Source: Lachnospiraceae bacterium
GTDB taxonomy: Bacteria; Bacillota; Clostridia; Lachnospirales; Lachnospiraceae
Assembly: GCA_024695225.1 (NCBI GenBank)
Contig: JAILIO010000010.1
Coordinates: forward strand, 1-10,925
Direction of reading: 5' to 3'
DNA length: 10,925 nucleotides
Positions 1-6,073 of this stretch are shown in pieces (positions within the stretch are counted from its first letter, which is position 1; every line of letters begins with the position of its first letter). Below the pieces are notes generated by a model. It searched no databases. It had not been told where the DNA came from and saw only the letters and a program-made list of their open reading frames with translations. Position numbers and translations under genes: made by a program.

Positions 1-3000
1 CAGAGTGTCAGGGTCATCTTCAACCGTAGATGATATCTTCTGGGTAACATCCAGAGGCTGTGTCCACAGAGGACTTGTGATCCTGATCTTCAGCGATCCG
101 GATTTAAATGTAGTTTCGGTATCTTTAAGGTTCAGATATCCATCTGAAGTCACTATGAAACCCTTCGGATTGGAGGTGCTGGGGGAAATGGGAAACTCGT
201 ATTTGAGAAGATCATTATCTATGATATCCCCGTATTCATTCCGGAGCACCATCTTGCGATATCCATCCCAGGCATTTTCGCCATCCCTGTCAAAGACAGT
301 CAGCTCATCAAGGGTGTATTTGGGAGCTTTGGCAGCTGAAACGGAAGGAGTTATGGTCTTCTCAAACACGAACTCCTCACCGTCGCTGTTCATTCCATAG
401 ATGGTGAGAACCACCTTCTGCTTCATCCACAGCATAAAATTGTCCCAGTTGCCTTTGCTCTGCCATCCACCGTAGCTATTTATGAGATAAGGTTTCATAA
501 TCAGAGAGGTTCCCGTGGAATCAAGTTCCAACTCGTTGTAATCAGAACCATCTATATCCTTTCCCCAAGGGCAGGGATAGCTTGCATTTTGGGGTGCGCT
601 GGCTAAAACCCTTGTAACTACACATGTCCCCCCGATATCGTACACCAGCTTTGCGTCCTCTTCATTTGCATAGAAGGGATTCCCCTTGTAAGTGGGAGAA
701 GATGAAAGCGTGACTGCAGGCGGAGTCACCGTGATCTTCAGGCTGAAGGGACCTATGAACACAGGGTCATTGTAAGTGGTGCCGTATCTTGTTACCACAC
801 ACAGATACAGCTCTTTCTTGGTGGTCTCTTTCTCGTATTTTGAGGGATCTGTAAGAGACACATACCATCCCGAGCCGTAAGGGAAGAGGAGCAGGTCCTG
901 ATCCTCCTGATAATTGCCCTTGCTGTCAGTGACCTTCACGATGGTGGTCTCATTTCCCTTTCTGTCTTCCGATACCACCTCGGTGGTATTTTCAACCAGG
1001 GGAACCCAGGTCATGGTTTCGTATTTGTTGATCTCAAGACTCGTATAACTAAGGGTGGGAGTCATGGTCCTGACTGTTATAGTCACGTAATTGGACCATA
1101 TCTCAAGCCCGCCGTATCCCTTTGCGTAGACATACAGTCTGGCGGTGCCGGTCTCACCTGTAAGGGTGAATGTGTTTGTAAAGTCCTTGGTCTTATTTAC
1201 CTTGACAACTCCGGTGTCCGAACTCTTCCAGGTGAGTTCCACCTGCTTCGTATTCATAAGGTCACCGTCTGTGTCATAGGGATAGGCGTAGGCTGTGATA
1301 ACCTTTTCCGCGGCCTTTGCGGAAGCAACTGTACTGTCTGACAGGAGTATGGTGTTTCCGTGGACTGTGGGTACCAGGGCTGAATCCGCAAAACCTCTGA
1401 GATCAATTCTTCCCACAAAACAGGGCGTGCTGGAATATACAGCGGTCAGCTTGACATTCTTGTACCAGTTGGTTTCAGTCCTGTCCACATATACACCGTT
1501 TGTAATTTCCTTTTCAGTGTAACTGCCCACAACTGTTCCAAGCTTCCATCCCTGGAACTTGACACCGTTTAATACGGGTTCCTCAAAGGTATATACAAAC
1601 CCTTCATAATACTTTGTCTGGCCTTTTTCAGTGCCCCATTTGCCGTTATTGAGAGTATATGTGATGGAATGTTCAATCGTATTACATCCTCCCTTCATAT
1701 TGAAGGCGTAATCCGTATCAGCAGCCTTGAATTTCTTGTACACGGCGCAGTTCTCATTCATATTGAACACAGGAAGTTTCCCCGTATGTCCCTTGAAACT
1801 GTTTGAAAAATTGTCAAGGGATTCAGGAAGCTGTGATGAATAAATTTTTACGGTTCCTATTTTTTTTGCATCATTTCCAAATAACTGCTTTCCCAGAGTC
1901 TTGAGATAAGGCCCCAGTATCACAGAGTTGAAGTAGTAACTGCCTGTGCTATAGAAGGCAAAATCGCCTATGGACACGATGCCGTTCAGTTTGAGTTCCC
2001 CGCTGAGTGGCACGTTGTAAAAAGCATAGGCTCCTATGGTCTTAAGGGAAACTGCGGCATCCAGATTTATATCATAGAGGCTTGTCCTGCCGTAGAAAGC
2101 GTGATCTCCGATGGTCCTGAGTTCAGAATCCTCAGGGATCACAACCTTGTCAAAATCGTACTTGGTTACTCCATAAATAGAGAAAGCTTCCGGTCCTATC
2201 TCCCTTACAGTGGAAGGCAGGAGCATCACCAGCTCAATGTCTTTATCGAAATATGCATTTTTGAAAAGACCGCCGGGAATGGTTTTTATATTTGCCGGCC
2301 ATGTGACCGTCTGAAGTTTGCACATATAGAACATATTTCCTGCGGTATTCGATTGTATTTTGCAGGACTGGATATCCAGGGTCGTAAGCTTTGAGTTGAA
2401 TGCAAAGGCCCCTTCTCCCAGATACATAAGGCTTTCAGGGAGCGTAAGCGTAGCGATGGAGTCCACTGTATTACTTTCTTTCTTTGCAAAGGCATAGGGA
2501 TCTATCTCCACGACACCTGTCAGATCCACATAACCGAGATTTGAATTGTAATAAGCATAGGTTCCGATCTCTGTGATATCAGAGTCGCTGAAATCAGCCA
2601 CATATCCACTGTCGAACCCAGCCCCGTCAAACAGGAAATCCGGCACCATGGTCAATCCGTCAACCCATTTCACCTGGCTTATGGAACAATTTCTGAAAAT
2701 TTCTTCCGATTCCGAATCCAGGTTCATGACCAGCGAATTGACTGACACTGTGGAAAGATCACGGTTCCCGTCAAAAGCCTTGGAACCGATGAATTTGACT
2801 GTAGGGGGTATGGTCACGCCCTTCAGGCTGTTATTGCAAAAGGCCTCGGAACCAATGGCGGTTATAGCAGATCCGGACTGGAAAACAATCTCCTCGATAT
2901 CGTAATTGGTCTTGTGATTTGAATCCCCTTTAAATGCCTGATCGGCTATCCTCTTTGCAGTCTTGGGGATATAAACCACAGTGGTGCCTGAATCCACATC

Positions 3001-3552
3001 CTGTTGATCAACAGTACCGTCAGCTGACACAACTGCCGTATAAACGCTTTCCCCTGCTGCCTCAAGCGCGCCCACCTCCGCGAGCATTCCTTCTACATCG
3101 GGGATCACCTCTTCTTCATCAGTATCTGAAACAGCTGCTGCTTCCGCTGTATCTTCTGTTTCGCTCTCCTGTGTCTCTTCGGTCTCCTCCGTTTCTGCTT
3201 CTGCAGCGGCGCTCTCATTTGAGACGCTTACCTCTGTTTCAGTCTCTGCAGCAACGGTCTCATCCGATGTCTTTACCTCTGCCACAGTCTCTGCAGCAAC
3301 GGTCTCATCCGATGCCTTTACCTCTGTTCCGGTCTCTGCATCCGATGTACCGCCTCCTTCTGCCAAGGTCTCCGAAAGCGAGACCCCCGTCTCTTCGGTC
3401 ACCCCCTCAGAGGCAAGTGTTTCTTCAGCAGAAGACTCTTCTGCCATGACCGTGATATCCTCTGCCACTCCCTCGTAGGCAAGGGCCTGTACAGGAGTCG
3501 TCACCGCCATGCACGCCGTAAGCAAATACGCCAGGATCCTGCTCTTTCTCAT
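1..3552 (-). CDS. Large secreted BspA-like leucine-rich-repeat surface protein, N-terminal 1184 residues (3' end outside window)
   Basis: This reading frame is open from an ATG at 3552 to the left edge without a stop, so the C-terminus and any wall anchor are not visible. The start has an AGGAAAG ribosome site about 7 nt upstream. Residues 1-25 form a signal peptide (MRKSR, hydrophobic core, cleavage probably after ALA at 25); LTAC at 11-14 could be read as a lipobox, but the hydrophobic stretch continues past it. Residues 30-165 are a Glu/Thr/Ala/Ser-rich stalk with a 15-residue tandem repeat. Residues 190-565 hold about 15 LRR_5 units of the form IGxxAFYx (for example IGDHAFYG, IGAYAFYN, IGDFAFYS). 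Residues 629-705 resemble an InlB B-type (Flg_new) repeat, with YTLNNGKW, FQGWKLG and VKLTAVY. Residues 740-1184 are beta-rich Ig-like segments, including a Big2-like LTWKSSDTGVVKV near 773. BspA-type proteins are surface adhesins; the ligand here is unknown. Domain calls are by eye. Confidence 0.9.
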   Translation of the reverse strand, partial: MRKSRILAYLLTACMAVTTPVQALAYEGVAEDITVMAEESSAEETLASEGVTEETGVSLSETLAEGGGTSDAETGTEVKASDETVAAETVAEVKTSDETVAAETETEVSVSNESAAAEAETEETEETQESETEDTAEAAAVSDTDEEEVIPDVEGMLAEVGALEAAGESVYTAVVSADGTVDQQDVDSGTTVVYIPKTAKRIADQAFKGDSNHKTNYDIEEIVFQSGSAITAIGSEAFCNNSLKGVTIPPTVKFIGSKAFDGNRDLSTVSVNSLVMNLDSESEEIFRNCSISQVKWVDGLTMVPDFLFDGAGFDSGYVADFSDSDITEIGTYAYYNSNLGYVDLTGVVEIDPYAFAKKESNTVDSIATLTLPESLMYLGEGAFAFNSKLTTLDIQSCKIQSNTAGNMFYMCKLQTVTWPANIKTIPGGLFKNAYFDKDIELVMLLPSTVREIGPEAFSIYGVTKYDFDKVVIPEDSELRTIGDHAFYGRTSLYDINLDAAVSLKTIGAYAFYNVPLSGELKLNGIVSIGDFAFYSTGSYYFNSVILGPYLKTLGKQLFGNDAKKIGTVKIYSSQLPESLDNFSNSFKGHTGKLPVFNMNENCAVYKKFKAADTDYAFNMKGGCNTIEHSITYTLNNGKWGTEKGQTKYYEGFVYTFEEPVLNGVKFQGWKLGTVVGSYTEKEITNGVYVDRTETNWYKNVKLTAVYSSTPCFVGRIDLRGFADSALVPTVHGNTILLSDSTVASAKAAEKVITAYAYPYDTDGDLMNTKQVELTWKSSDTGVVKVNKTKDFTNTFTLTGETGTARLYVYAKGYGGLEIWSNYVTITVRTMTPTLSYTSLEINKYETMTWVPLVENTTEVVSEDRKGNETTIVKVTDSKGNYQEDQDLLLFPYGSGWYVSLTDPSKYEKETTKKELYLCVVTRYGTTYNDPVFIGPFSLKITVTPPAVTLSSSPTYKGNPFYANEEDAKLVYDIGGTCVVTRVLASAPQNASYPCPWGKDIDGSDYNELELDSTGTSLIMKPYLINSYGGWQSKGNWDNFMLWMKQKVVLTIYGMNSDGEEFVFEKTITPSVSAAKAPKYTLDELTVFDRDGENAWDGYRKMVLRNEYGDIIDNDLLKYEFPISPSTSNPKGFIVTSDGYLNLKDTETTFKSGSLKIRITSPLWTQPLDVTQKISSTVEDDPDTL
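3241..3330 (-). repeat. 45-bp in-frame tandem repeat (2 copies) in the surface-protein stalk
   Basis: Two adjacent 45-bp units (3241-3285 and 3286-3330) match at 41 of 45 positions. They encode two 15-residue copies around residues 75-104 built on EVK[A/T]SDETVAAET. Weaker, shorter Glu/Thr/Ala motifs follow on the C-terminal side (to about residue 130). The unit length is a multiple of three, as expected for a coding repeat able to change stalk length by slippage or recombination. The role as an extended acidic spacer between the membrane and the LRR domain is inferred. Confidence 0.8.
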
Positions 3553-3665
3553 CGATATCTTTCCTTTCACTAATTAATGCGGTCTCTTGGCTGATGCCCT
3601 CCCTCCGGGACACAGACCGTAAAGCACCTGCCGCTTCCCTGCGGCTGTTACAAAATATACTTTCA
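3553..3665 (-). promoter_or_regulatory. Structured 5' leader of the surface-protein gene
   Basis: Read on the minus strand, the 110 or so bases before the start codon are GC-rich compared with the rest of this gap. They contain two clear stems: GCCGC/GCGGC with a 6-nt loop (3641-3645 with 3630-3634), and CGGTCT/AGACCG (3614-3619 with 3580-3585) enclosing 28 nt. The 3' arm of the second stem sits in AGCCAAGAGACCGC (3592 to 3579), which resembles part of the conserved B12 box of cobalamin riboswitches. The other conserved parts of that riboswitch could not be assembled, so no class is assigned. About 27 nt separate the last stem from the start codon. Regulation by this leader is inference from fold and position. 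Confidence 0.4.
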
Positions 3666-3671
3666 CAATCC

Positions 3672-3702
3672 TATATATCGGTTAGTTTCGCGGATATGTT
3701 AA
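3672..3702 (-). promoter_or_regulatory. Possible promoter for the surface-protein gene
   Basis: On the minus strand, TTAACA (3702 to 3697, five of six to the -35 consensus) lies 19 nt before TATATA (3677 to 3672, four of six to the -10 consensus). The spacing is longer than the ideal 17. A second -10 candidate, TATATT at 3659-3654, has no recognisable -35. Either would place the transcript start just upstream of the folded leader. The prediction is weak. Confidence 0.3.
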
Positions 3703-3706
3703 CATA
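3695..3706. promoter_or_regulatory. Perfect 12-bp palindrome between divergent promoters
   Basis: TATGTTAACATA is perfectly self-complementary. It overlaps the candidate -35 of the minus-strand promoter and ends 11 bp before the -35 of the plus-strand promoter. A dimeric repressor or activator site at this location could affect both the surface-protein gene and ddl. The palindrome is seen directly; its role as an operator is inferred. Confidence 0.3.
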
Positions 3707-3717
3707 ACACTTGAAAT

Positions 3718-3747
3718 TTGACAAGATATTGTGTGATTTTTTATAAG
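3718..3747 (+). promoter_or_regulatory. Sigma-A type promoter for ddl
   Basis: A perfect -35 TTGACA (3718-3723) is followed after 18 nt by TATAAG (3742-3747), five of six to the -10 consensus. The predicted transcript start near 3754 leaves a leader of about 185 nt before the ddl start codon. This is the best-formed -35/-10 pair in the window. Confidence 0.6.
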
Positions 3748-3778
3748 GAAGTGCAAAATATTGATTTCCGCCTTGAAC

Positions 3779-3832
3779 AATGCTGTTTTTTGGTATAAGA
3801 TACCGCCCGTAGGGTATTGCATCCACAGCATT
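3779..3832 (+). promoter_or_regulatory. ddl leader with nested and mutually exclusive stems
   Basis: An outer 7-bp inverted repeat, AATGCTG (3779-3785) and CAGCATT (3826-3832), encloses three short segments: GGTAT (3792-3796), ATACC (3800-3804) and GGTAT (3813-3817). The middle segment can pair with either neighbour, the arrangement expected of alternative leader folds. Downstream, before the start codon, are several CATAC/GTATG motifs and a 10-bp palindrome ATGATATCAT (3878-3887). No convincing terminator hairpin with a U-tract is present, so attenuation is only a possibility. Confidence 0.3.
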
Positions 3833-3939
3833 TCACGGTTTACATACGTGCATACAAAACTGTGTATGTTCATACCGATGATATCATACATGTTGTGAAA
3901 ATGATATCTGAGTGATGTATTTATTTGCGGAGGACAGCT

Positions 3940-5187
3940 ATGAAGATCAGGTGTGCGCTTGTATTCGGCGGCAGGTCGGTGGAACATGAGATTTCCGTTA
4001 TCTCTGCTCTCCAGGCCGCCCAGTCTTTGGACAGGGAAAAATATGATGTGATACCTGTCTATATGACAAAGGACAATATATTTCTCACAGGGCCCGAAGT
4101 GGGGAATATAGAGGCGTACAGGGATATAAAGACCCTCACTTCATCCTCCGATCCGGTGTATTTCATAAGGGAAAACGGCAGGGTTTTCATTAAAAAAGCA
4201 AAGCACAGGGCTTTTTCCGATGACACGGTTTCAGAGATAGACATAGTCCTCCCCGTGGTCCACGGCACCAACTTGGAAGACGGCTGCCTTCAGGGATATT
4301 TTCACACCCTGGGAGTCCCCTTCGCAGGCTGTGAAGTGCTTTCAAGCGCCATGGGCATGGACAAGGCTGTAATGAAAAGCGTCCTGAAGCAGGCGGGCAT
4401 TCCCGTGCTCGACTGCATCGAATTCACGGCGGCTGACTATTCAGACCCCGACGCCATCATAAACAGGATAGTTTCGGAACTTGGATACCCCGTGATCATA
4501 AAGCCCGTGAACCTGGGCTCCAGCGTCGGGATCAAGAAAGGCTACGACGAGGCATCCCTCAGGGACGCCGTGGATCTGGCTTTCACATTTTCAAGGAGGA
4601 TCCTGGCGGAGCACTCCATAGAGGACCTGAAAGAGATAAACTGCTCTGTCCTGGGAGATACGGACAGCGCTGAGGCTTCTGAGTGCGAAGAACCTCTGGG
4701 AAGCGGAGAGATCCTGAGCTATACGGACAAATACATGTCCGGGGGAAAGGGCGCAAAGACTTCAGGCTCAAAGGCTTCTTCTTCGGGAGCCGGCGCCAGG
4801 TCCGCTCCGGCCGGGGCAAAGATGTCCGGAGGGAAAAGCGGCATGGCATCCCTGCAGAGAAAGATCCCCGCAGATATCGACCCTTCAGTCCGCGACAGGG
4901 TGCGGTCCCTGGCGGTTGACACCTTCAAAGCCCTGCAGTGTTCAGGGGTTGCCCGCATAGATTTTATGCTGGACCAAAAGGACAACTCCCTCTATGTAAA
5001 TGAGATCAACACCATTCCGGGTTCTCTCTCATTTTACCTTTGGGAGCCTGTGGGACTGCCCTACGGAGATCTTTTGGACAGGGTGATAGACCTGGCTTTC
5101 AAGAGAGCCCGGCTGGACGAAAAGGTGACCTATTCCTTCGATACAAATGTCCTGGAAAACGCCCATATAGGGCAGAGAGGGAAATAA
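3940..5187 (+). CDS. ddl: D-alanine--D-alanine ligase with an expanded active-site loop
   Basis: The enzyme joins two D-alanines using ATP, giving the terminal dipeptide of the peptidoglycan stem in the cytoplasm. The ATG at 3940 is chosen because GGAGG lies 6 nt upstream; an in-frame TTG at 3925 precedes that site and is unlikely. The N-terminal domain has the GGRSVEHEIS motif (10-19), followed by HGTNLEDG (108-115) and the ATP-grasp loop NLGSSVG (191-197). The loop tyrosine follows in DKY (263-265). The ATP-grasp end has RIDF (339-342, with D341) and VNEINTIPGS (353-362, with E355 and N357 as metal ligands). The protein is 415 residues, longer than the usual 300-370. The excess is a Gly/Ser/Lys/Ala-rich stretch (about 271-299) with MSGGK at both ends (266-270 and 295-299), followed by MASLQRKIPADI. 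No vanT, vanXY or vanRS lies nearby, so a housekeeping ligase is favoured over a D-Ala-D-Ser resistance enzyme. Confidence 0.95.
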   Translation: MKIRCALVFGGRSVEHEISVISALQAAQSLDREKYDVIPVYMTKDNIFLTGPEVGNIEAYRDIKTLTSSSDPVYFIRENGRVFIKKAKHRAFSDDTVSEIDIVLPVVHGTNLEDGCLQGYFHTLGVPFAGCEVLSSAMGMDKAVMKSVLKQAGIPVLDCIEFTAADYSDPDAIINRIVSELGYPVIIKPVNLGSSVGIKKGYDEASLRDAVDLAFTFSRRILAEHSIEDLKEINCSVLGDTDSAEASECEEPLGSGEILSYTDKYMSGGKGAKTSGSKASSSGAGARSAPAGAKMSGGKSGMASLQRKIPADIDPSVRDRVRSLAVDTFKALQCSGVARIDFMLDQKDNSLYVNEINTIPGSLSFYLWEPVGLPYGDLLDRVIDLAFKRARLDEKVTYSFDTNVLENAHIGQRGK

Positions 5188-5199
5188 ACCCCTCCCTTT
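5176..5199 (+). terminator. Weak hairpin at the ddl stop codon
   Basis: AGAGGGA (5176-5182) can pair with TCCCTTT (5193-5199), 7 bp with one G-T, around a 10-nt loop that contains the ddl stop codon. The tract after it is only moderately T-rich. It lies between converging genes and may act weakly in either direction. The long loop and poor U-tract keep confidence low. Confidence 0.25.
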
Positions 5200-5320
5200 A
5201 TCTTTGAGGATGAGGCCTGTTCACCACAGGTTTCAGATATTATCTTTCGTGATCAGGCCTGTTTTACAGATATTCTATCTTATCTCCGGGGATGAGGCCT
5301 GTTCTTCTCGTAGGTTTCCG
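5198..5320 (-). repeat. Tandem array of about 41 bp (3 copies) derived from the plsC 3' end
   Basis: On the minus strand three units follow one another: 5320-5280 (41 bp, inside plsC, ending in its stop), 5279-5240 (40 bp) and 5239-5198 (42 bp). Each contains AACAGGCCT[C/G]ATC and ends in AGATAA. The plsC copy encodes the tail NRPHPRR-stop. The downstream copies, read at the same place, would give NRPDHER-stop and NRPHPQR-stop. The outermost copy also shares GAAACCT with plsC further upstream. Units of 40 and 42 bp are not in one frame, and the first stop codon precedes the extra copies, so they are not translated as part of PlsC. The array fills nearly all of the ddl-plsC gap. Confidence 0.8.
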
Positions 5321-5996
5321 AGATCTTCTGCCTCATTATCTCACCGATATGCTTTTCATAAGGCACCGGCTCCCCGAACTCTATAACCACATCGTGGGGA
5401 GTCACCCTGGGGAAATGAGCCTCAAACACTTCCCTTGTGCCGTTCAGCGTGACGGGTATTATGCTGCAGCCGGACCTCTGGGCGATCTTAAATGAAGCCT
5501 CGTGAAATTCCCCGAATTCACCGTCCACAACAGACCTGGTTCCCTCCGGGAATACGAATATATCAACGCCTTCATTTACAAGATCCACGCACTTCATTAT
5601 GGACTGCATTCCCTTTTTTATGTTTTTCCGGTCCAGAGGCACGGACTTGCCGAGCCTGAGCCAGCCTCCCAAAAGCGGCACATTTGCGATCTGCTGTTTT
5701 GACAGATAGCCTGTGACATGGGGCATTACGGCGTAGGTGGAAATAATGTCGAAATAGCTCCTGTGGTTTGCGCAGAAAAGCACTGCCCTGTCTTCCGGGA
5801 TATTTTCCATCCCCCTGATGTCGATCCGGGCGCCGGACATTTTGACCAGGACCCCCAGTATCCACTGGGTCATCCTGAAGGCGGTCCCGGACACATCCTT
5901 GCCGCAAAAGGTCATTATCCAGAGCACGAGCTGCACCGGCGCAGTCACCACAAGATAAATAACCACAAAAAGAATTATCACAATAAATCTGATCAT
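5280..5996 (-). CDS. plsC: 1-acyl-sn-glycerol-3-phosphate acyltransferase (PlsC family)
   Basis: The 238-residue protein would transfer a fatty acyl group to lysophosphatidic acid to make phosphatidic acid at the inner face of the membrane. Residues 1-30 are strongly hydrophobic, forming one long or two short membrane segments. The family blocks occur in order: NHRSYFD (77-83, the HX4D catalytic motif), a GWLRLGKSVPLDR block (111-123), FPEGTRS (149-155) and IIPVTLNG (179-186). The length is typical. The ATG at 5996 has a GGAGGG site 8 nt upstream; another ATG lies in that spacer but is out of frame and opens only a three-codon reading frame. The gene is monocistronic here, converging with ddl and diverging from pyrC. 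The last codons lie within the first unit of a tandem repeat. Exact acyl acceptor is inferred from the family. Confidence 0.92.
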   Translation of the reverse strand: MIRFIVIILFVVIYLVVTAPVQLVLWIMTFCGKDVSGTAFRMTQWILGVLVKMSGARIDIRGMENIPEDRAVLFCANHRSYFDIISTYAVMPHVTGYLSKQQIANVPLLGGWLRLGKSVPLDRKNIKKGMQSIMKCVDLVNEGVDIFVFPEGTRSVVDGEFGEFHEASFKIAQRSGCSIIPVTLNGTREVFEAHFPRVTPHDVVIEFGEPVPYEKHIGEIMRQKISETYEKNRPHPRR

Positions 5997-6022
5997 TTAC
6001 TCATCCCTCCAAAATATTTTTC

Positions 6023-6031
6023 ATTATAGCA
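6023..6031 (-). promoter_or_regulatory. Extended -10 promoter for plsC
   Basis: The minus strand reads TGCTATAAT from 6031 to 6023, a perfect TGnTATAAT extended -10. No good -35 hexamer lies at normal spacing (CACCCG at 17 nt), as is common when the TG extension is present. The transcript would start near 6016, about 20 nt before the plsC start codon and just upstream of its ribosome site. Confidence 0.6.
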
Positions 6032-6058
6032 TGTGAAAGGGGCAACGGGTGTATTTTG

Positions 6059-6067
6059 TGATATAAT
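6059..6067 (+). promoter_or_regulatory. Extended -10 promoter giving a leaderless pyrC transcript
   Basis: TGATATAAT at 6059-6067 is a perfect TGnTATAAT extended -10 without a recognisable -35. Its last base is 7 nt before the A of the pyrC start codon at 6074, the normal distance to a transcript start. The mRNA therefore probably begins at or within a base or two of AUG. No Shine-Dalgarno sequence precedes the start codon. Confidence 0.6.
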
Positions 6068-6073
6068 GTTCCC

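Noticed and set aside
2934..3449. Pro/Leu/Gln/Arg-rich open frame on the plus strand
   Set aside because: It is the reverse of the acidic repeat stalk of the surface protein; its apparent repeats come from the 45-bp coding repeat on the other strand.
3553..3665. Cobalamin riboswitch
   Set aside because: Only a B12-box-like stretch and scattered short matches are present; the conserved core and its pairing partners cannot be assembled, and the downstream gene is not a cobalamin gene.
3940..5187. VanC/VanE/VanG-type D-Ala-D-Ser resistance ligase
   Set aside because: No serine racemase, D,D-peptidase or two-component regulator lies beside it, and the loop has the DKY and GGK pattern I associate with housekeeping clostridial Ddl.
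6030..6073. PyrR-dependent attenuator before pyrC
   Set aside because: The space between the promoter and the start codon is too short to hold a leader; transcription appears to start at the AUG.
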